Below, one piece after another: positions 27,816 through 37,376 of a stretch of DNA of 64,000 bases; within the stretch, counting starts at the first letter, position 1, and every line of letters starts with the position of its first letter. Source of the DNA: Salaquimonas pukyongi (GTDB lineage: Bacteria; Pseudomonadota; Alphaproteobacteria; Rhizobiales; Rhizobiaceae); NCBI RefSeq assembly GCF_001953055.1, contig NZ_CP019044.1, positions 3,017,001 to 3,081,000 on the forward strand. The letters are read 5' to 3'. The translations under genes and the position numbers were made by a program. Under the pieces are notes generated by a model. It worked only from the letters and a program-made list of their open reading frames with translations. It searched no databases and was not told the origin of the DNA.

Positions 27816-28376
27816 TTATCCGACCTCTTTGAGCGCTAGCTTGAGCGAGGAAAGTTTCGTTCTGAGTGAAGTGTCGATCTGGCGTGAGCCAACTTTGACA
27901 ATCATGCCGCCCAACAGCGAGGGATCAACGCTCTCCTCAATGGCGACGTCCTTGCCGACAACGCTTTTCAGCGCCGTCTTCAAATCTTTCTTTTGGGTAG
28001 TTGAAAGCGCTTTTGCCACCGTTACTTCGGCACTGGCCTCGCCCCTGTGTTCGGCGACCAGTTGACGGAAGGCAGCCAGCATGTCCGGCATGGCAAAAAG
28101 GCGGCGGTTGCGGGCAACGACACGGACAAAATTGCCGACCAGGCCGCCGATCTTTGCTTTCGTCAGGATACCGTCGATGGCAGACAACTGATCATCAGCG
28201 GAAAAGACCGGCGAGCGGACCAGCCGCATGAGGTCATCGGAGCCCTTCAGAAGGGCATCGAAACGGGCCAGGTCTTTTTCTGCCGCATCGATTTTCTTTT
28301 CCGAAACGGCAAGTTCGAACAAGGCGCTTGCATAACGCCGGGTAACACCGGAAGCAGGTGAGGCGGACTGTGCCAA
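27816..28376 (-). CDS. atpH: ATP synthase F1 delta subunit
   Basis: A 186-residue delta subunit linking F1 to the peripheral stalk. N-terminal VTRRYASALFELAVSEKKID and C-terminal VDPSLLGGMIVKVGSRQIDT SLRTKLSSLK are the two conserved blocks. The start appears to be TTG at 28376 (MAQSASPASGV); no better in-frame ATG is near. It is the first gene of the operon, as the membrane (F0) genes are elsewhere in this order. Confidence 0.95.
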   Translation of the reverse strand: MAQSASPASGVTRRYASALFELAVSEKKIDAAEKDLARFDALLKGSDDLMRLVRSPVFSADDQLSAIDGILTKAKIGGLVGNFVRVVARNRRLFAMPDMLAAFRQLVAEHRGEASAEVTVAKALSTTQKKDLKTALKSVVGKDVAIEESVDPSLLGGMIVKVGSRQIDTSLRTKLSSLKLALKEVG

Positions 28377-28717
28377 GGCTTAAAATTCCCCAAACAAGCA
28401 TTCAATTGACCTGCCCGCAGAAATCCGCTCTGGCCCGTTCATATCGGGTCACGGCAAGTAATTGAAAATTCGTTGTTTTTTTCAGCTTTCGGATAGTGGA
28501 TACCCAGTGGGTGTCCAAAATCGCGCTTCACCTAGCATACTGGATTATGCGTGGCAACCAAGGAAAGGGAGTCCATCCGGCTGAATCCAAGGGGTCTTTC
28601 GTCGCATGAGGACAGCTGAAACAGCAGATTCAAAAGCACCGGCACAGCGAATCCCGGGTGTTGGCCGAATAAATATGGAATGATGCACACTGCATGGGAC
28701 ATTGATTATCCACAGGC
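28377..28717 (-). other. atp operon upstream region
   Basis: A 341-base gap between the 3' end of priA and atpH (same strand) that should hold the operon promoter. Apart from the palindrome at 28498-28516 and an AT-rich stretch at 28458-28485, nothing is recognised. No open frame here has coding character. Confidence 0.4.
28498..28516. promoter_or_regulatory. Near-perfect palindrome upstream of atpH
   Basis: GGATACCCAGTGGGTGTCC has 9-base arms with one mismatch around a single central base. It lies about 130 bases before the atpH start, in the expected promoter region. It is a candidate operator with no known regulator. Confidence 0.4.
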
Positions 28718-30880
28718 TCACAGAAAGCTCTGGGGATCGATATCCACCTGCACGCGAACCGAACCGCGCACCTTGGGCCCGCCCGCCAGCCAGTGGCCAA
28801 GCCAGTCCTGCAGTTTGGCTTTCAGCGCGGCATGCACCAGCAGGCGATAGCGATAGCGCTCCCGCAGCATGAAAATCGGTGCTTCAGCTGGTCCCAGCAC
28901 AGTAATGTCTTGTGGCGGGTTTGCCGCCTGGCGCAGTTTTCTGGCGTGTTCTTCCGCCTCACGCTTGGATGCCGCAGAGACGATAAGCGAGGCAAGCCGG
29001 CCAAACGGCGGCAGGCCGGCACTTTCCCGGTTGGCGATTTCCCGTTCATAGAATGCTTCGCGGTCGCCTTTGGCGATGGCATCGATCACCGGATGGCCGG
29101 GCTGGTAGGTCTGCAGATACCCGGTGCTTTCACCGCCGCTGCGCCCTGCCCGCCCGGTAACCTGCGACAGCAGTTGAAAGGTCCGCTCGGCAGCGCGCGG
29201 ATCGCCATTGGCAAGGCCGAGATCGGCATCAATAACGCCGACACAGCGCATCAGTGGAAAATTGTGGCCCTTGGCCACAAGCTGCGTGCCGATGACGATA
29301 TCGCATTCACCTTTCGCAATCGCCTCAAGTTCGAGCCGCAGCCGCTTTACCCCGCCCATCAGGTCCGAGGAAAGCACCAAAATGCGCGCATCGGGGAACA
29401 GATCGACCGCTTCTTCCCCCAGCCGCTCCACGCCCGGCCCGCAAGCGGCCAGGTGATCGAACGTACCGCAATGCGGGCAGGCTTGTGGCGCTGCCTCGCT
29501 GTATCCGCAGTGATGGCACTGCAACTGACCCCGAAACCGGTGTTCCACCAGCCAGGTCGTGCAATTGGGACACTGGAATCTGTGTCCGCACACCCGGCAC
29601 AGGGTAAGTGGCGCATAGCCGCGGCGGTTTAGAAAAAGCAGTGACTGCCCGCCCCCTTCCAGCGTCCTTTCCACCGCCTTGCTCAGGATGGGGGAAATAA
29701 AACCGCCCCGCGGCGGCGGCGAACTGCGAAGATCGATGGTGTGAATGTCCGGCAGCGCCGCGCCACCGAACCGGTTTTCCAGCCGCAGGTGGTGGTAACG
29801 CCCGCGCTGTGCATTGACCAGGCTTTCCACCGATGGGGTTGCTGAGGAAAGAACGACCGGAAAATCACCGATTTGTCCGCGTACCACCGCCATGTCGCGG
29901 GCATGATAGAAAACCCGGTCCTCCTGCTTGTAGGCCGAATCGTGTTCCTCATCGACCACGGCAAGGCCGAGATCGGCAAAAGGCAGAAACAGGGCCGAAC
30001 GCGCACCGGCGACGACACGCACCTCGCCAGTAGCAACCTGCCGCCACAGCTGTTCGCGTTTTCGCGGTGCCACATCGGAATGCCATTCGCCGGGCCTTGC
30101 GCCGAACCGGTCCTCAAACCGGTCGAGAAAGGCAGCAGTCAGCGCGATTTCCGGCAGCAGGATCAACACCTGACGGCCCTTCTTCAGCGCTTCGGCCACC
30201 GCCTCAAAATAGACCTCCGTCTTGCCGGAGCCGGTTACACCGTCCAGCAGGGTAACGGAAAATCCGCCCTGTACCCGCTTGCAAACCGCCTCCGCGGCAG
30301 TTTGCTGATCGGCGGTCAGGTCAGCGCCCGCATGAGCCGGATCGGGCGGCGGTACCAACGGCTGATGGGGCAGGGCAACTTCCTCAAGCACCCCGAGCTT
30401 GATGAGGCCGCCGACTACGGAAGCACTGGCGCCTGCAGCATGGGCAAGGCCCGATTTCGACCAGGCTGAACCGTCCCGTGCCAATTCCAGCACCCGCCGC
30501 CGTGCATCGGTCATGCGGTCGGGCTCGCCGCCTGCCCAGCGATATCCGATGGTGGGTGCAGGCGGTTCCAGCCCGCCCGGCGCCCGCAGCACCATGCGCA
30601 ACACCATGCCGGGCGGGGAGAGCGTGTAATGGGCAATCCATTCGACGAACCGGCGCATGTCGGCTGAAAGCGGCGGGCAGTCGAACCGGGTCGTGATCTC
30701 CCGCAGTTTCTTGGCATCGACCTTGTCGCCGTCCACATCCCAGACGACTGCCGCAACCTGCCGGGGGCCGAGCGGCACCTGAACATGATCGCCGGGGGCC
30801 ACCGTCATGCCTTCGGGCACGGCGTAGGTGTAGGGCCGGTCGGCCGGAATGGGCAGCAATACGGAAACGGTTTCTGCCAA
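28718..30880 (-). CDS. priA: Primosomal protein N' (replication restart helicase PriA)
   Basis: A 720-residue superfamily-2 helicase that reloads the replisome at stalled forks. Helicase motifs are LLDGVTGSGKTEVYFEAV (Walker A) and VVDEEHDSAYKQ (DEEH box). The zinc-binding segment has eight cysteines (CRVCGHRFQCPNC ... CHHCGYSEAAPQACPHCG). The end RVQVDIDPQSFL is typical. The start is read as TTG at 30880 (MAETVSVLLPIPADRPYTY) since an in-frame stop lies upstream and no ATG fits. It is transcribed divergently from the transaldolase-like gene. Confidence 0.96.
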   Translation of the reverse strand: MAETVSVLLPIPADRPYTYAVPEGMTVAPGDHVQVPLGPRQVAAVVWDVDGDKVDAKKLREITTRFDCPPLSADMRRFVEWIAHYTLSPPGMVLRMVLRAPGGLEPPAPTIGYRWAGGEPDRMTDARRRVLELARDGSAWSKSGLAHAAGASASVVGGLIKLGVLEEVALPHQPLVPPPDPAHAGADLTADQQTAAEAVCKRVQGGFSVTLLDGVTGSGKTEVYFEAVAEALKKGRQVLILLPEIALTAAFLDRFEDRFGARPGEWHSDVAPRKREQLWRQVATGEVRVVAGARSALFLPFADLGLAVVDEEHDSAYKQEDRVFYHARDMAVVRGQIGDFPVVLSSATPSVESLVNAQRGRYHHLRLENRFGGAALPDIHTIDLRSSPPPRGGFISPILSKAVERTLEGGGQSLLFLNRRGYAPLTLCRVCGHRFQCPNCTTWLVEHRFRGQLQCHHCGYSEAAPQACPHCGTFDHLAACGPGVERLGEEAVDLFPDARILVLSSDLMGGVKRLRLELEAIAKGECDIVIGTQLVAKGHNFPLMRCVGVIDADLGLANGDPRAAERTFQLLSQVTGRAGRSGGESTGYLQTYQPGHPVIDAIAKGDREAFYEREIANRESAGLPPFGRLASLIVSAASKREAEEHARKLRQAANPPQDITVLGPAEAPIFMLRERYRYRLLVHAALKAKLQDWLGHWLAGGPKVRGSVRVQVDIDPQSFL

Positions 30881-31054
30881 GAGGGGTGATCCTGAATTGC
30901 CCGCACAGCGTCATCTGCGCGAATCTTGCCACGCAGCGTAATGACCTCGTGCAGATTATGCTATATGAGGAGCGCCGGAACACCGGACCCTGCCTTTGGA
31001 TAATGTGGTCAGGGAACCGGAAATCAAGGCACTGGCAAACACGGAAACAGCAGT

Positions 31055-31708
31055 ATGAAGTTCTTTGTCGATACGGCGGATGTGGACGAAATCCGCGAGA
31101 TCAATGAAACCGGCCTCCTGGACGGGGTTACCACCAACCCTTCGCTGATCTTGAAGTCGGGCCGCGACATAACGGAAGTGACCAGGGAAATCTGCGGTAT
31201 CGTCGACGGGCCGGTGTCCGCCGAGGTAACGGCGACGGATTTTGACGGCATGATGCGCGAAGCGAAGGTCCTGGCGAAAATTGCCGACAACATCTGCATC
31301 AAGCTGCCGCCGACCATGGACGGGCTGAAAGCCTGCAAGAAGCTGACCGGCGATGGCCACAAGACCAATGTAACGCTCTGCTTTTCCGCCAATCAGGCAT
31401 TGCTCGCTGCAAAGGCGGGCGCAACCTATATTTCCCCCTTCATCGGCCGTATCGACGACATAGGCATCGAGGGGATGGAACTGATCGAGGAAATACGCAT
31501 CATCTATGACAATTACGATTTTCAGACTGAAATTCTGGCCGCTTCCATCCGCACCGTGAACCACGTCAAGGAAGCTGCGATGATCGGTGCGGATGTCGCA
31601 ACCGTTCCGCCTGCAACCCTCAAGGCGCTGGTCAAGCATCCGCTGACCGACAAGGGGCTTGATGCCTTCCTCGCCGACTGGGCAAAAACCGGCCAGAAGA
31701 TCGGCTAG
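31055..31708 (+). CDS. Transaldolase / fructose-6-phosphate aldolase-like (TalC type)
   Basis: A 217-residue small transaldolase. [20 protein letters not shown] opens the barrel, TTNPSLI follows, and K83 in ICIKLPPT is the Schiff-base lysine. The length fits the TalC/Fsa subfamily (about 215-220) rather than the larger TalB. It transfers dihydroxyacetone units in the pentose phosphate pathway or cleaves fructose 6-phosphate; sequence alone does not separate the two. GGAAACAG lies before ATG. The stop codon lies inside a 13-base tandem duplication at 31698-31723 (AGATCGGCTAGGC twice). Confidence 0.92.
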   Translation: MKFFVDTADVDEIREINETGLLDGVTTNPSLILKSGRDITEVTREICGIVDGPVSAEVTATDFDGMMREAKVLAKIADNICIKLPPTMDGLKACKKLTGDGHKTNVTLCFSANQALLAAKAGATYISPFIGRIDDIGIEGMELIEEIRIIYDNYDFQTEILAASIRTVNHVKEAAMIGADVATVPPATLKALVKHPLTDKGLDAFLADWAKTGQKIG

Positions 31709-31723
31709 GCAGATCGGCTAGGC
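31698..31723. repeat. 13-bp tandem duplication at the end of the transaldolase gene
   Basis: AGATCGGCTAGGC occurs twice in direct succession; the first copy contains the TAG stop codon of the gene. It looks like a small slippage duplication. Confidence 0.7.
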
Positions 31724-31766
31724 GGCCTTTCACCCTTCGCTAACCTCGTTACGGCATTCTGGCGAC

Positions 31767-32708
31767 ATGAATGCCGAACCTTTTCTCGTTACGCTTTCGC
31801 CCGAGCTCGCCCGGCACCGCACCGCCTGGCTGGCTTCGCTCGCCAGCGAACGGCGCATGGCCGAAAAGACGCTTGAAGCCTATGAGCGGGACCTGCGGCA
31901 GTTTTTGACCTTTCTGACCGGCCATGTGGGCGAACCGCCAAAGCTTGAACATGTGGCCAGGTTGCGGCCCATCGACATGCGCGGCTATCTGGCCTGGCGG
32001 CGAAACTCCGGCGCTGGCGCACGCACCCTGGGCCGGGGGCTTGCCGGCATACGCTCCTTCATCCGGTTTCTTGAAAAAAAGGGACTTGCCTCCTCTGCCG
32101 GCCTTTCGGCAATCCGTGCGCCCAAACAGCCAAAGACCCTGCCCAAGCCGGTCGCCGTTTCCAAGGCGTTGCAGTTGACCGATCCCGCCGAACACATGCG
32201 GGATGAGCCGTGGGTCGCTGCACGGGACGTTGCCGTGATTGCCTTGCTTTACGGCTGTGGACTGCGCATTTCCGAAGCGCTCGCCCTGACCCCGAAAATG
32301 CTCGCCGAAAACAACGGAGTACTACCGGTAACAGGCAAGGGCGGAAAGACGCGCATGGTGCCGCTATTGCCTCAAGTGCGCGAGGCAATCAGCCAGTATC
32401 AGACGCTTTGCCCCTTTCATCTGGATAAAGACCAACCGGTCTTTCGCGGTGCCCAGGGCGGCAAGCTGCGTCCGGAGATCATCCAGCGCCAGATAAGAAA
32501 ACTGCGCCCGGCCCTCGGCCTGCCTCAAACGGCGACCCCCCATGCCCTGCGGCACTCCTTCGCCAGCCATCTGCTCGGCAGCGGCGGTGACCTGCGCACA
32601 ATACAGGAACTGCTCGGCCATGCCTCGCTTTCGACAACCCAGATCTATACGGCGGTCGATACCGACTACCTGCTGGATGTCTATGAAAATGCCCATCCCA
32701 GGGCTTAG
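31767..32708 (+). CDS. xerC: Site-specific tyrosine recombinase XerC
   Basis: A 313-residue recombinase that with XerD resolves chromosome dimers at dif. The N-terminal SAM-like DNA-binding domain (RMAEKTLEAYERDLRQFLTF) precedes the catalytic domain with Arg in YGCGLRISEAL, Lys in VTGKGGKTR, HxxR in TPHALRHSFASHL, His in LGHASLSTTQ and the Tyr nucleophile in IYTAVD. Its place next to priA is usual in Hyphomicrobiales. XerC and XerD are hard to separate without a tree; priA linkage favours XerC. Confidence 0.92.
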   Translation: MNAEPFLVTLSPELARHRTAWLASLASERRMAEKTLEAYERDLRQFLTFLTGHVGEPPKLEHVARLRPIDMRGYLAWRRNSGAGARTLGRGLAGIRSFIRFLEKKGLASSAGLSAIRAPKQPKTLPKPVAVSKALQLTDPAEHMRDEPWVAARDVAVIALLYGCGLRISEALALTPKMLAENNGVLPVTGKGGKTRMVPLLPQVREAISQYQTLCPFHLDKDQPVFRGAQGGKLRPEIIQRQIRKLRPALGLPQTATPHALRHSFASHLLGSGGDLRTIQELLGHASLSTTQIYTAVDTDYLLDVYENAHPRA

Positions 32709-32787
32709 AAACGATAGCAGGCCGATTCATCCTTCATTAACCGGCAGGTTTAACGGGAAATCCATGTCTTTGGCCTATGGAAAGCCC

Positions 32788-33879
32788 ATGCATTCTGAAA
32801 TCACCCTGACTGAATTTCTCGACCGCCACGGCGAACGTGCCTTGCTGGCGCTGGCAAGCCTGATGGCGGCATTCTTCATCTCATTTTTGATGGTACTCAG
32901 CCAGGCTGCTGGTGCCCTTGCCCAGGAAACGGCCCAGAACAGCGGACCTGAAAGCTGCAGCGGCAGCAACCTCATCGCCAAATACGCTGCGGAAGAACCG
33001 GAAAAGCTGGCTGCGCTGAAAGCGGAGGCGAAGGGCGAAGCAAATGGCAATGCCGTTTTCTGGAAGATCGAGAAGGACGGCGTTGCCCCATCCTGGCTCC
33101 TCGGCACCATGCACATGGCCGATGCCCGCATCGCCCGTCTTGACGGAGCGCGCAGCAAGGCATTCGATGCCGCCCATACGGTGGTAGTGGAGAACATCGA
33201 GGCACTCGATCAGGCACAAGCCTCCGCAGCCATGCTGCAATTCAAGGACATGACCCTTTACACCGACGGTTCGACCCTTGCCGACCGGCTGGATGAAAAC
33301 TCCCTGATCCTTCTGCGTCAGGCGGTCGAAGCACGCGGCGTTCCATTCGCCATGGCCCAGGTCATGCGGCCCTGGCTGGTGGCAACCATGGTCGCGCTGC
33401 CCGCCTGCGAGCTGGCGGAAAAACGCTCCGGCAAGCCGGTTCTTGACGGGCTGATTGCCAAACGGGCAAAGGTCGAAGGCAAGAATCTCATTGGCCTTGA
33501 AACCATCGGCGAACAATTCGGCGCCATGGCAGCGCTCCCCGAGAGCTTTCATCTCGAGGCGCTGAAAGAAACCCTCAAAATGGGCAATCTGGCCGAAGAC
33601 GTCTTGGAAACCATGAAACAGCTCTATCTTGCTGGCGACATCGGCATGATCCTGCCGCTGACCAAGGCCGTATCGCCCAAATCGGCTGCTTCAAGGGATT
33701 ATGATGACTTCAAGGAAAAGCTGATCACCAGCCGTAACCGCCACATGGCGGAACGCGCACTTCCCTATCTTGAGCAGGGCAACGCATTCATCGCTGTTGG
33801 CGCCCTGCACCTGCCGGGCGAAACCGGTCTTGTTGCCGCGTTTCAAGAGGCCGGATATCAGGTCAGCCCGGCAGAGTAG
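32788..33879 (+). CDS. TraB/GumN family protein
   Basis: A 363-residue protein with an N-terminal signal anchor (LLALASLMAAFFISFLMVLS) and a TraB/GumN domain: WLLGTMHMADARI near the front, the second GxxH in FIAVGALHLPGETGLVAAFQ near the end, and the conserved Glu in VVVENIEAL. Members are proposed metalloproteases of the Tiki type. It is likely exported or membrane-anchored. ATG 32788 has GGAAAG upstream; ATG 32764 would add eight residues and is also possible. Confidence 0.83.
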   Translation: MHSEITLTEFLDRHGERALLALASLMAAFFISFLMVLSQAAGALAQETAQNSGPESCSGSNLIAKYAAEEPEKLAALKAEAKGEANGNAVFWKIEKDGVAPSWLLGTMHMADARIARLDGARSKAFDAAHTVVVENIEALDQAQASAAMLQFKDMTLYTDGSTLADRLDENSLILLRQAVEARGVPFAMAQVMRPWLVATMVALPACELAEKRSGKPVLDGLIAKRAKVEGKNLIGLETIGEQFGAMAALPESFHLEALKETLKMGNLAEDVLETMKQLYLAGDIGMILPLTKAVSPKSAASRDYDDFKEKLITSRNRHMAERALPYLEQGNAFIAVGALHLPGETGLVAAFQEAGYQVSPAE

Positions 33880-33962
33880 GCGCCTTTCTTTTCGGAAACC
33901 TTGATTTGTGCTATGGCTTGGTTTCCGTCCGGTTCCAGACAGCCGGCGGAAAGGAGAAAGCC

Positions 33963-34181
33963 ATGAAGACTTTACTTCTAAGCCTTGCCGTTTCAGCCCT
34001 TGCGGTTGCGCCCGCAACTGCCGGTGGATGTTCCTTTGGCATGGCACATGTTTCAAAGGGCACTCCCGCAAAGCATCTTGCGATGAGCCCGGCGAAACCC
34101 GAACAGGTCGAAAAGCAGGTCCAGACCGCCAGCCTTGCCGATGGATGGCTGGTCAAATATCTGGAACAGCCGCTCAGCTAG
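33963..34181 (+). CDS. Small secreted protein, unknown function
   Basis: A 72-residue protein with a signal peptide (MKTLLLSLAVSALAVAPATA) and a short mature part with one Cys, a KPEQVEKQVQTA helix and a C-terminal WLVKYLEQPLS. GGAAAGGAG precedes ATG, so expression is likely. I do not recognise the family. The stop TAG (34179-34181) is followed by AGCC, so it reads CTAGAGCCTG, like the end of the dispersed CTAG element. Confidence 0.65.
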   Translation: MKTLLLSLAVSALAVAPATAGGCSFGMAHVSKGTPAKHLAMSPAKPEQVEKQVQTASLADGWLVKYLEQPLS

Positions 34182-34217
34182 AGCCTGGCCCTGTGCCGTG
34201 ACCTTTGTTTGCCGGTA

Positions 34218-34697
34218 TCAACTCTGCTGCCTGGCGATGCGCTTAAGCGCGCTCGCTATAATTGCCCTGTGAAACGGCAGCACCGCAGCAAGATAAAGAC
34301 GCCCGAGCAGATTGTGCCGCCGGATAACGGTGGTCAGCGTGACCGTCTGAAAGTCGGGCGCGCTATCTGCCGAAGCAACATCCACCACAATGCGAAAATC
34401 AAGATGCCGGTCGTCAAAGCCCGCAACGATCTGTTCGCCGGTTTCCGATACGACCGGAAATATGCTGACGCGATCGTTTTTTTGGCCTGACCCCTTCAAG
34501 CCGAAGGGCAGCACCAGAATCTGGCGCAATACCAGCATTGGCCAGGTCCATTTCGGGAAGTTCCGGCCAACAGCCTCAGCAGCCTTGCGCGCATTGTCAA
34601 ACGGTCTTGATATCTGCGTTTGCCAGGCATCGGCCCAATCGGCATGCCTCAGCGCATTGTGAGGCAGCCGGACCGCAATTTCGCTGACGACTGGCAT
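34218..34697 (-). CDS. DUF2867 family protein
   Basis: A 159-residue protein. MPVVSEIAVRLPHNALRHADW ADAWQ, ILVLPFGLKGSGQKNDR VSIFPVVSETGEQIVAGFDD and RHNLLGRLYLAAVLPFHRAI are the conserved blocks of DUF2867, a SRPBCC-like helix-grip family also found fused to NAD-binding domains. The role is unknown. The start at 34697 (AGGTAG upstream) lies 22 bases after the lpd stop, so it is probably the last gene of the odh-lpd transcript. Confidence 0.75.
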   Translation of the reverse strand: MPVVSEIAVRLPHNALRHADWADAWQTQISRPFDNARKAAEAVGRNFPKWTWPMLVLRQILVLPFGLKGSGQKNDRVSIFPVVSETGEQIVAGFDDRHLDFRIVVDVASADSAPDFQTVTLTTVIRRHNLLGRLYLAAVLPFHRAIIASALKRIARQQS

Positions 34698-34719
34698 CGC
34701 TCTACCTGCTTTCGCTGCA

Positions 34720-36129
34720 TTACATGTGAATTGGCTTGGCAAAAGTCGCCATTGCCGCTTCGCGCACAGCTTCACTCATCGTCGGATGGGCATGGCAGGT
34801 GCGACCCAAATCTTCCGAGGAACCGCCGAATTCCATCAAAACGGCTGCCTCATGGATCATCTCTCCCGCACCGAAACCCAGAATGTGAACGCCCAGCACC
34901 CGATCGGTTTCGGCATCTGCAAGAAACTTCACGAAACCATCGGTATGGTTCATCGCACGTGCCCGGCCATTGGCGGTAAAGGGGAATTTGCCGGAGACAT
35001 ATTTTAAGCCGGCTGCCTTCAACTCCTCTTCCGTTGCGCCCACCGAAGCGACTTCCGGCTGGGTGTAAACCACCCCCGGAATGACGTTGTAATTGACGTG
35101 GCCGTGCTTGCCGGCAATCGTCTCGGCCACTGCAACCCCCTCATCTTCCGCCTTGTGGGCAAGCATCGGGCCGGCGGTCACGTCGCCGATGGCATAAATG
35201 CCTTCGACATTGGTACGCCAATGGGCGTCGGTTTTGATGATGCCGCGCTCCATCTCGATACCCAGCGCTTCGAGCCCAAGCCCGTCGGTGTAGGGCCGGC
35301 GGCCGGTGGAAACAAGTACGACATCGGCCGAAACCGTTTCACTATCCCCGCCCTTCACCGGCTCGAACGTCACTTTGGCACTCTTGCCCGATTTCTTGAC
35401 CTCGGTGACCTTGCTGGAGAGCTTGAAGTCCAGGCCCTGTTTGGCCAGCACACGCTGGCAGTTCTTCGACACATCCTTGTCCATTGCGCCCAAAATCTTG
35501 TCGAGGAATTCGATTACCGTGACCTTGGCGCCTAGCCGCGCCCAGACCGAACCGAGCTCCAGCCCGATGACACCGCCACCGACGACAACCATGTTTTTCG
35601 GTACTGAGGGAAGTTCCAGTGCCCCGGTGGAGGAAACAATCACCTTTTCGTCGAACTCAAGATCGACCCCCGGAATGCCTGCAACATCCGAACCGGTGGC
35701 AATGACGATATTCTTCGTCTCGAGCACGGTTTCCTTGCCCTTGTCATCAGCAACCGCGACCTTGCCCTTCTCCGGGATCGAGCCCCTGCCCTGGCGAACA
35801 TCCACCTTGTTCTTTTTCATCAGAAAGCCGACCCCATCCACATTGGCTTTGATGGTTGCCTCCTTGTGGGCCATCATTGCCTTCAGATCGAGCTTGGGCT
35901 TGCCGGTTTTCACGCCGAGTTTTTCAAGCCCGTGTTCGGCCTCATGGAACATTTCGGAAGCATGCAGCAGCGCCTTGGACGGAATGCAGCCAATGTTGAG
36001 ACAGGTTCCGCCAAGCGTCTTCATTTTTTCCACGATTGCGGTCTTCAGCCCCAACTGCGCAGCCTTGATGGCGCACACATAGCCGCCGGGGCCAGAACCG
36101 ATGATAACGACGTCGTATTGATCTGCCAT
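34720..36129 (-). CDS. lpdA: Dihydrolipoyl dehydrogenase (E3)
   Basis: A 469-residue FAD-disulfide oxidoreductase that reoxidises lipoamide of the 2-oxoglutarate (and other) dehydrogenase complexes. The FAD site is [20 protein letters not shown], the redox disulfide is C43/C48 in [15 protein letters not shown], the NAD site is [16 protein letters not shown], and the C-terminal catalytic His-Glu pair is in [14 protein letters not shown]. It closes the odhA-odhB-MAPEG-SDR-lpd group. Confidence 0.96.
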   Translation of the reverse strand: MADQYDVVIIGSGPGGYVCAIKAAQLGLKTAIVEKMKTLGGTCLNIGCIPSKALLHASEMFHEAEHGLEKLGVKTGKPKLDLKAMMAHKEATIKANVDGVGFLMKKNKVDVRQGRGSIPEKGKVAVADDKGKETVLETKNIVIATGSDVAGIPGVDLEFDEKVIVSSTGALELPSVPKNMVVVGGGVIGLELGSVWARLGAKVTVIEFLDKILGAMDKDVSKNCQRVLAKQGLDFKLSSKVTEVKKSGKSAKVTFEPVKGGDSETVSADVVLVSTGRRPYTDGLGLEALGIEMERGIIKTDAHWRTNVEGIYAIGDVTAGPMLAHKAEDEGVAVAETIAGKHGHVNYNVIPGVVYTQPEVASVGATEEELKAAGLKYVSGKFPFTANGRARAMNHTDGFVKFLADAETDRVLGVHILGFGAGEMIHEAAVLMEFGGSSEDLGRTCHAHPTMSEAVREAAMATFAKPIHM

Positions 36130-36162
36130 GATTGTCTTTCGTCTCTTTCGTGATGCGGGATG

Positions 36163-36906
36163 TTATCGCCCGCCGGTTACATCCAGGGTTGCGCCGGTAA
36201 CATAGGAAGCCTTGCCGCTCATTAACCACAGAACCGCCTGCGCCACTTCTTCTGCCGTGCCTTCACGCTTTACCGGAACGATGTCACGCAATTCCCTTGC
36301 CCGATCGGGCTCCCCGCCGGAAGCGTGAATGTCGGTATCGATGATGCCGGGCCGCACGCCGTTGACACGGATGCCCTCCCCGGCAACTTCCAGTGCCAGT
36401 CCCCTGGTAAAAGTGTCGATTGCCCCCTTGGAGGCGGCGTAGTCGACATACTGACTGGCAGCACCCAGACGGGCTGCGGCCGAAGAAAGATTGACGATCG
36501 CCCCGCCTTCGCCGCCCTTGGCTGTCGACATGCGCCTGACCGCCTCACGGGCGCAGAAGAAACTGCCCAGGATGTTTACCCGCATGATGCGCTCCAGCCG
36601 TTCAGGCGGCATCTCGTCGACGCGGGCGCGCACATCCAGAATGCCGGCATTGTTGATCAGGCCTTTCACTTGCCCCATTTCGTCGGCGGCCTTGAACAGG
36701 GCAATGACGTCGTCATTGTCGCCCACGTCGCCGGCCACGGCCTTTGCCCTGCCGCCATCCGCCGCGATCTGCGAAACCATGCCATCGGCAGCTTTCGCGT
36801 TGGACCGATAGTTGAGACAGACGTCATACCCGGCTTCAGCCGCAAGCTTTGCGCAGGCAGCGCCAATGCCACGGCTGCCACCGGTGATGACGATGACACC
36901 TGCCAT
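36163..36906 (-). CDS. Short-chain dehydrogenase/reductase
   Basis: A 247-residue SDR. Cofactor motif ITGGSRGIGAACAKLA, NNAG in GLINNAGILD, catalytic Ser in NLSSAAARLG, and YxxxK in YVDYAASKGAID are intact; YRSN after the second strand suggests NADP preference. It lies between the MAPEG and lpd genes with 3 and 33 bases spacing, so it is co-transcribed with the 2-oxoglutarate dehydrogenase genes. Substrate unknown; FabG or glucose dehydrogenase names would be guesses. Confidence 0.85.
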   Translation of the reverse strand: MAGVIVITGGSRGIGAACAKLAAEAGYDVCLNYRSNAKAADGMVSQIAADGGRAKAVAGDVGDNDDVIALFKAADEMGQVKGLINNAGILDVRARVDEMPPERLERIMRVNILGSFFCAREAVRRMSTAKGGEGGAIVNLSSAAARLGAASQYVDYAASKGAIDTFTRGLALEVAGEGIRVNGVRPGIIDTDIHASGGEPDRARELRDIVPVKREGTAEEVAQAVLWLMSGKASYVTGATLDVTGGR

Positions 36907-36909
36907 CGA

Positions 36910-37332
36910 TCAGGCCGCAGCCCCCGTTACAGCGCCCGTCGCGACGCCGACCAGCACCCAGGCCATCAGGCACATGCCGATAAAGGAAACCGCCCAGATC
37001 AGGGTGCGCACCAACGGAATGCCGGTAACATAGGCAGGCACGTAGAACACCCGGCCCCAGAAATAGAGTTGTGCGCCCATCGCCGTCAGCGACGTCCAGC
37101 TTTCGGTGGCCTCGACCATCAGGACGAGAGCCGCAAAAGCCGGGAAGGTCTCCAGCATGTTGTAGAACGCCCGCTCGAACCGGCCGGCATAGCCGCCCAC
37201 TTCCGGCTCTTCATCCCGCGCACCAAGCGCCCATCCAACGCCATTCTGGATGATCTCCGCCAGCACCTGAAAGACCAGCAGCACAAGCAGCAGAATGGTC
37301 GAATAAAGCAGCATCTTCAGTTCGATGGTCAT
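36910..37332 (-). CDS. MAPEG family membrane protein
   Basis: A 140-residue four-helix membrane protein. The ERAFYNMLETFPAFAALVLM segment (E-R-A-x-x-N-x-x-E) is the MAPEG glutathione-binding signature, and FWGRVFYVPAYVTGIPLVR the second family block. Human relatives are microsomal glutathione transferases and eicosanoid enzymes; bacterial members are mostly uncharacterised. A GGAGGGAAG ribosome binding site precedes ATG. It lies between odhB and the SDR gene in one transcript. Confidence 0.85.
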   Translation of the reverse strand: MTIELKMLLYSTILLLVLLVFQVLAEIIQNGVGWALGARDEEPEVGGYAGRFERAFYNMLETFPAFAALVLMVEATESWTSLTAMGAQLYFWGRVFYVPAYVTGIPLVRTLIWAVSFIGMCLMAWVLVGVATGAVTGAAA

Positions 37333-37376
37333 GTTGCTTCCCTCCTTGAGAAATTCAGCGCACCGGTTTTAGCCCC

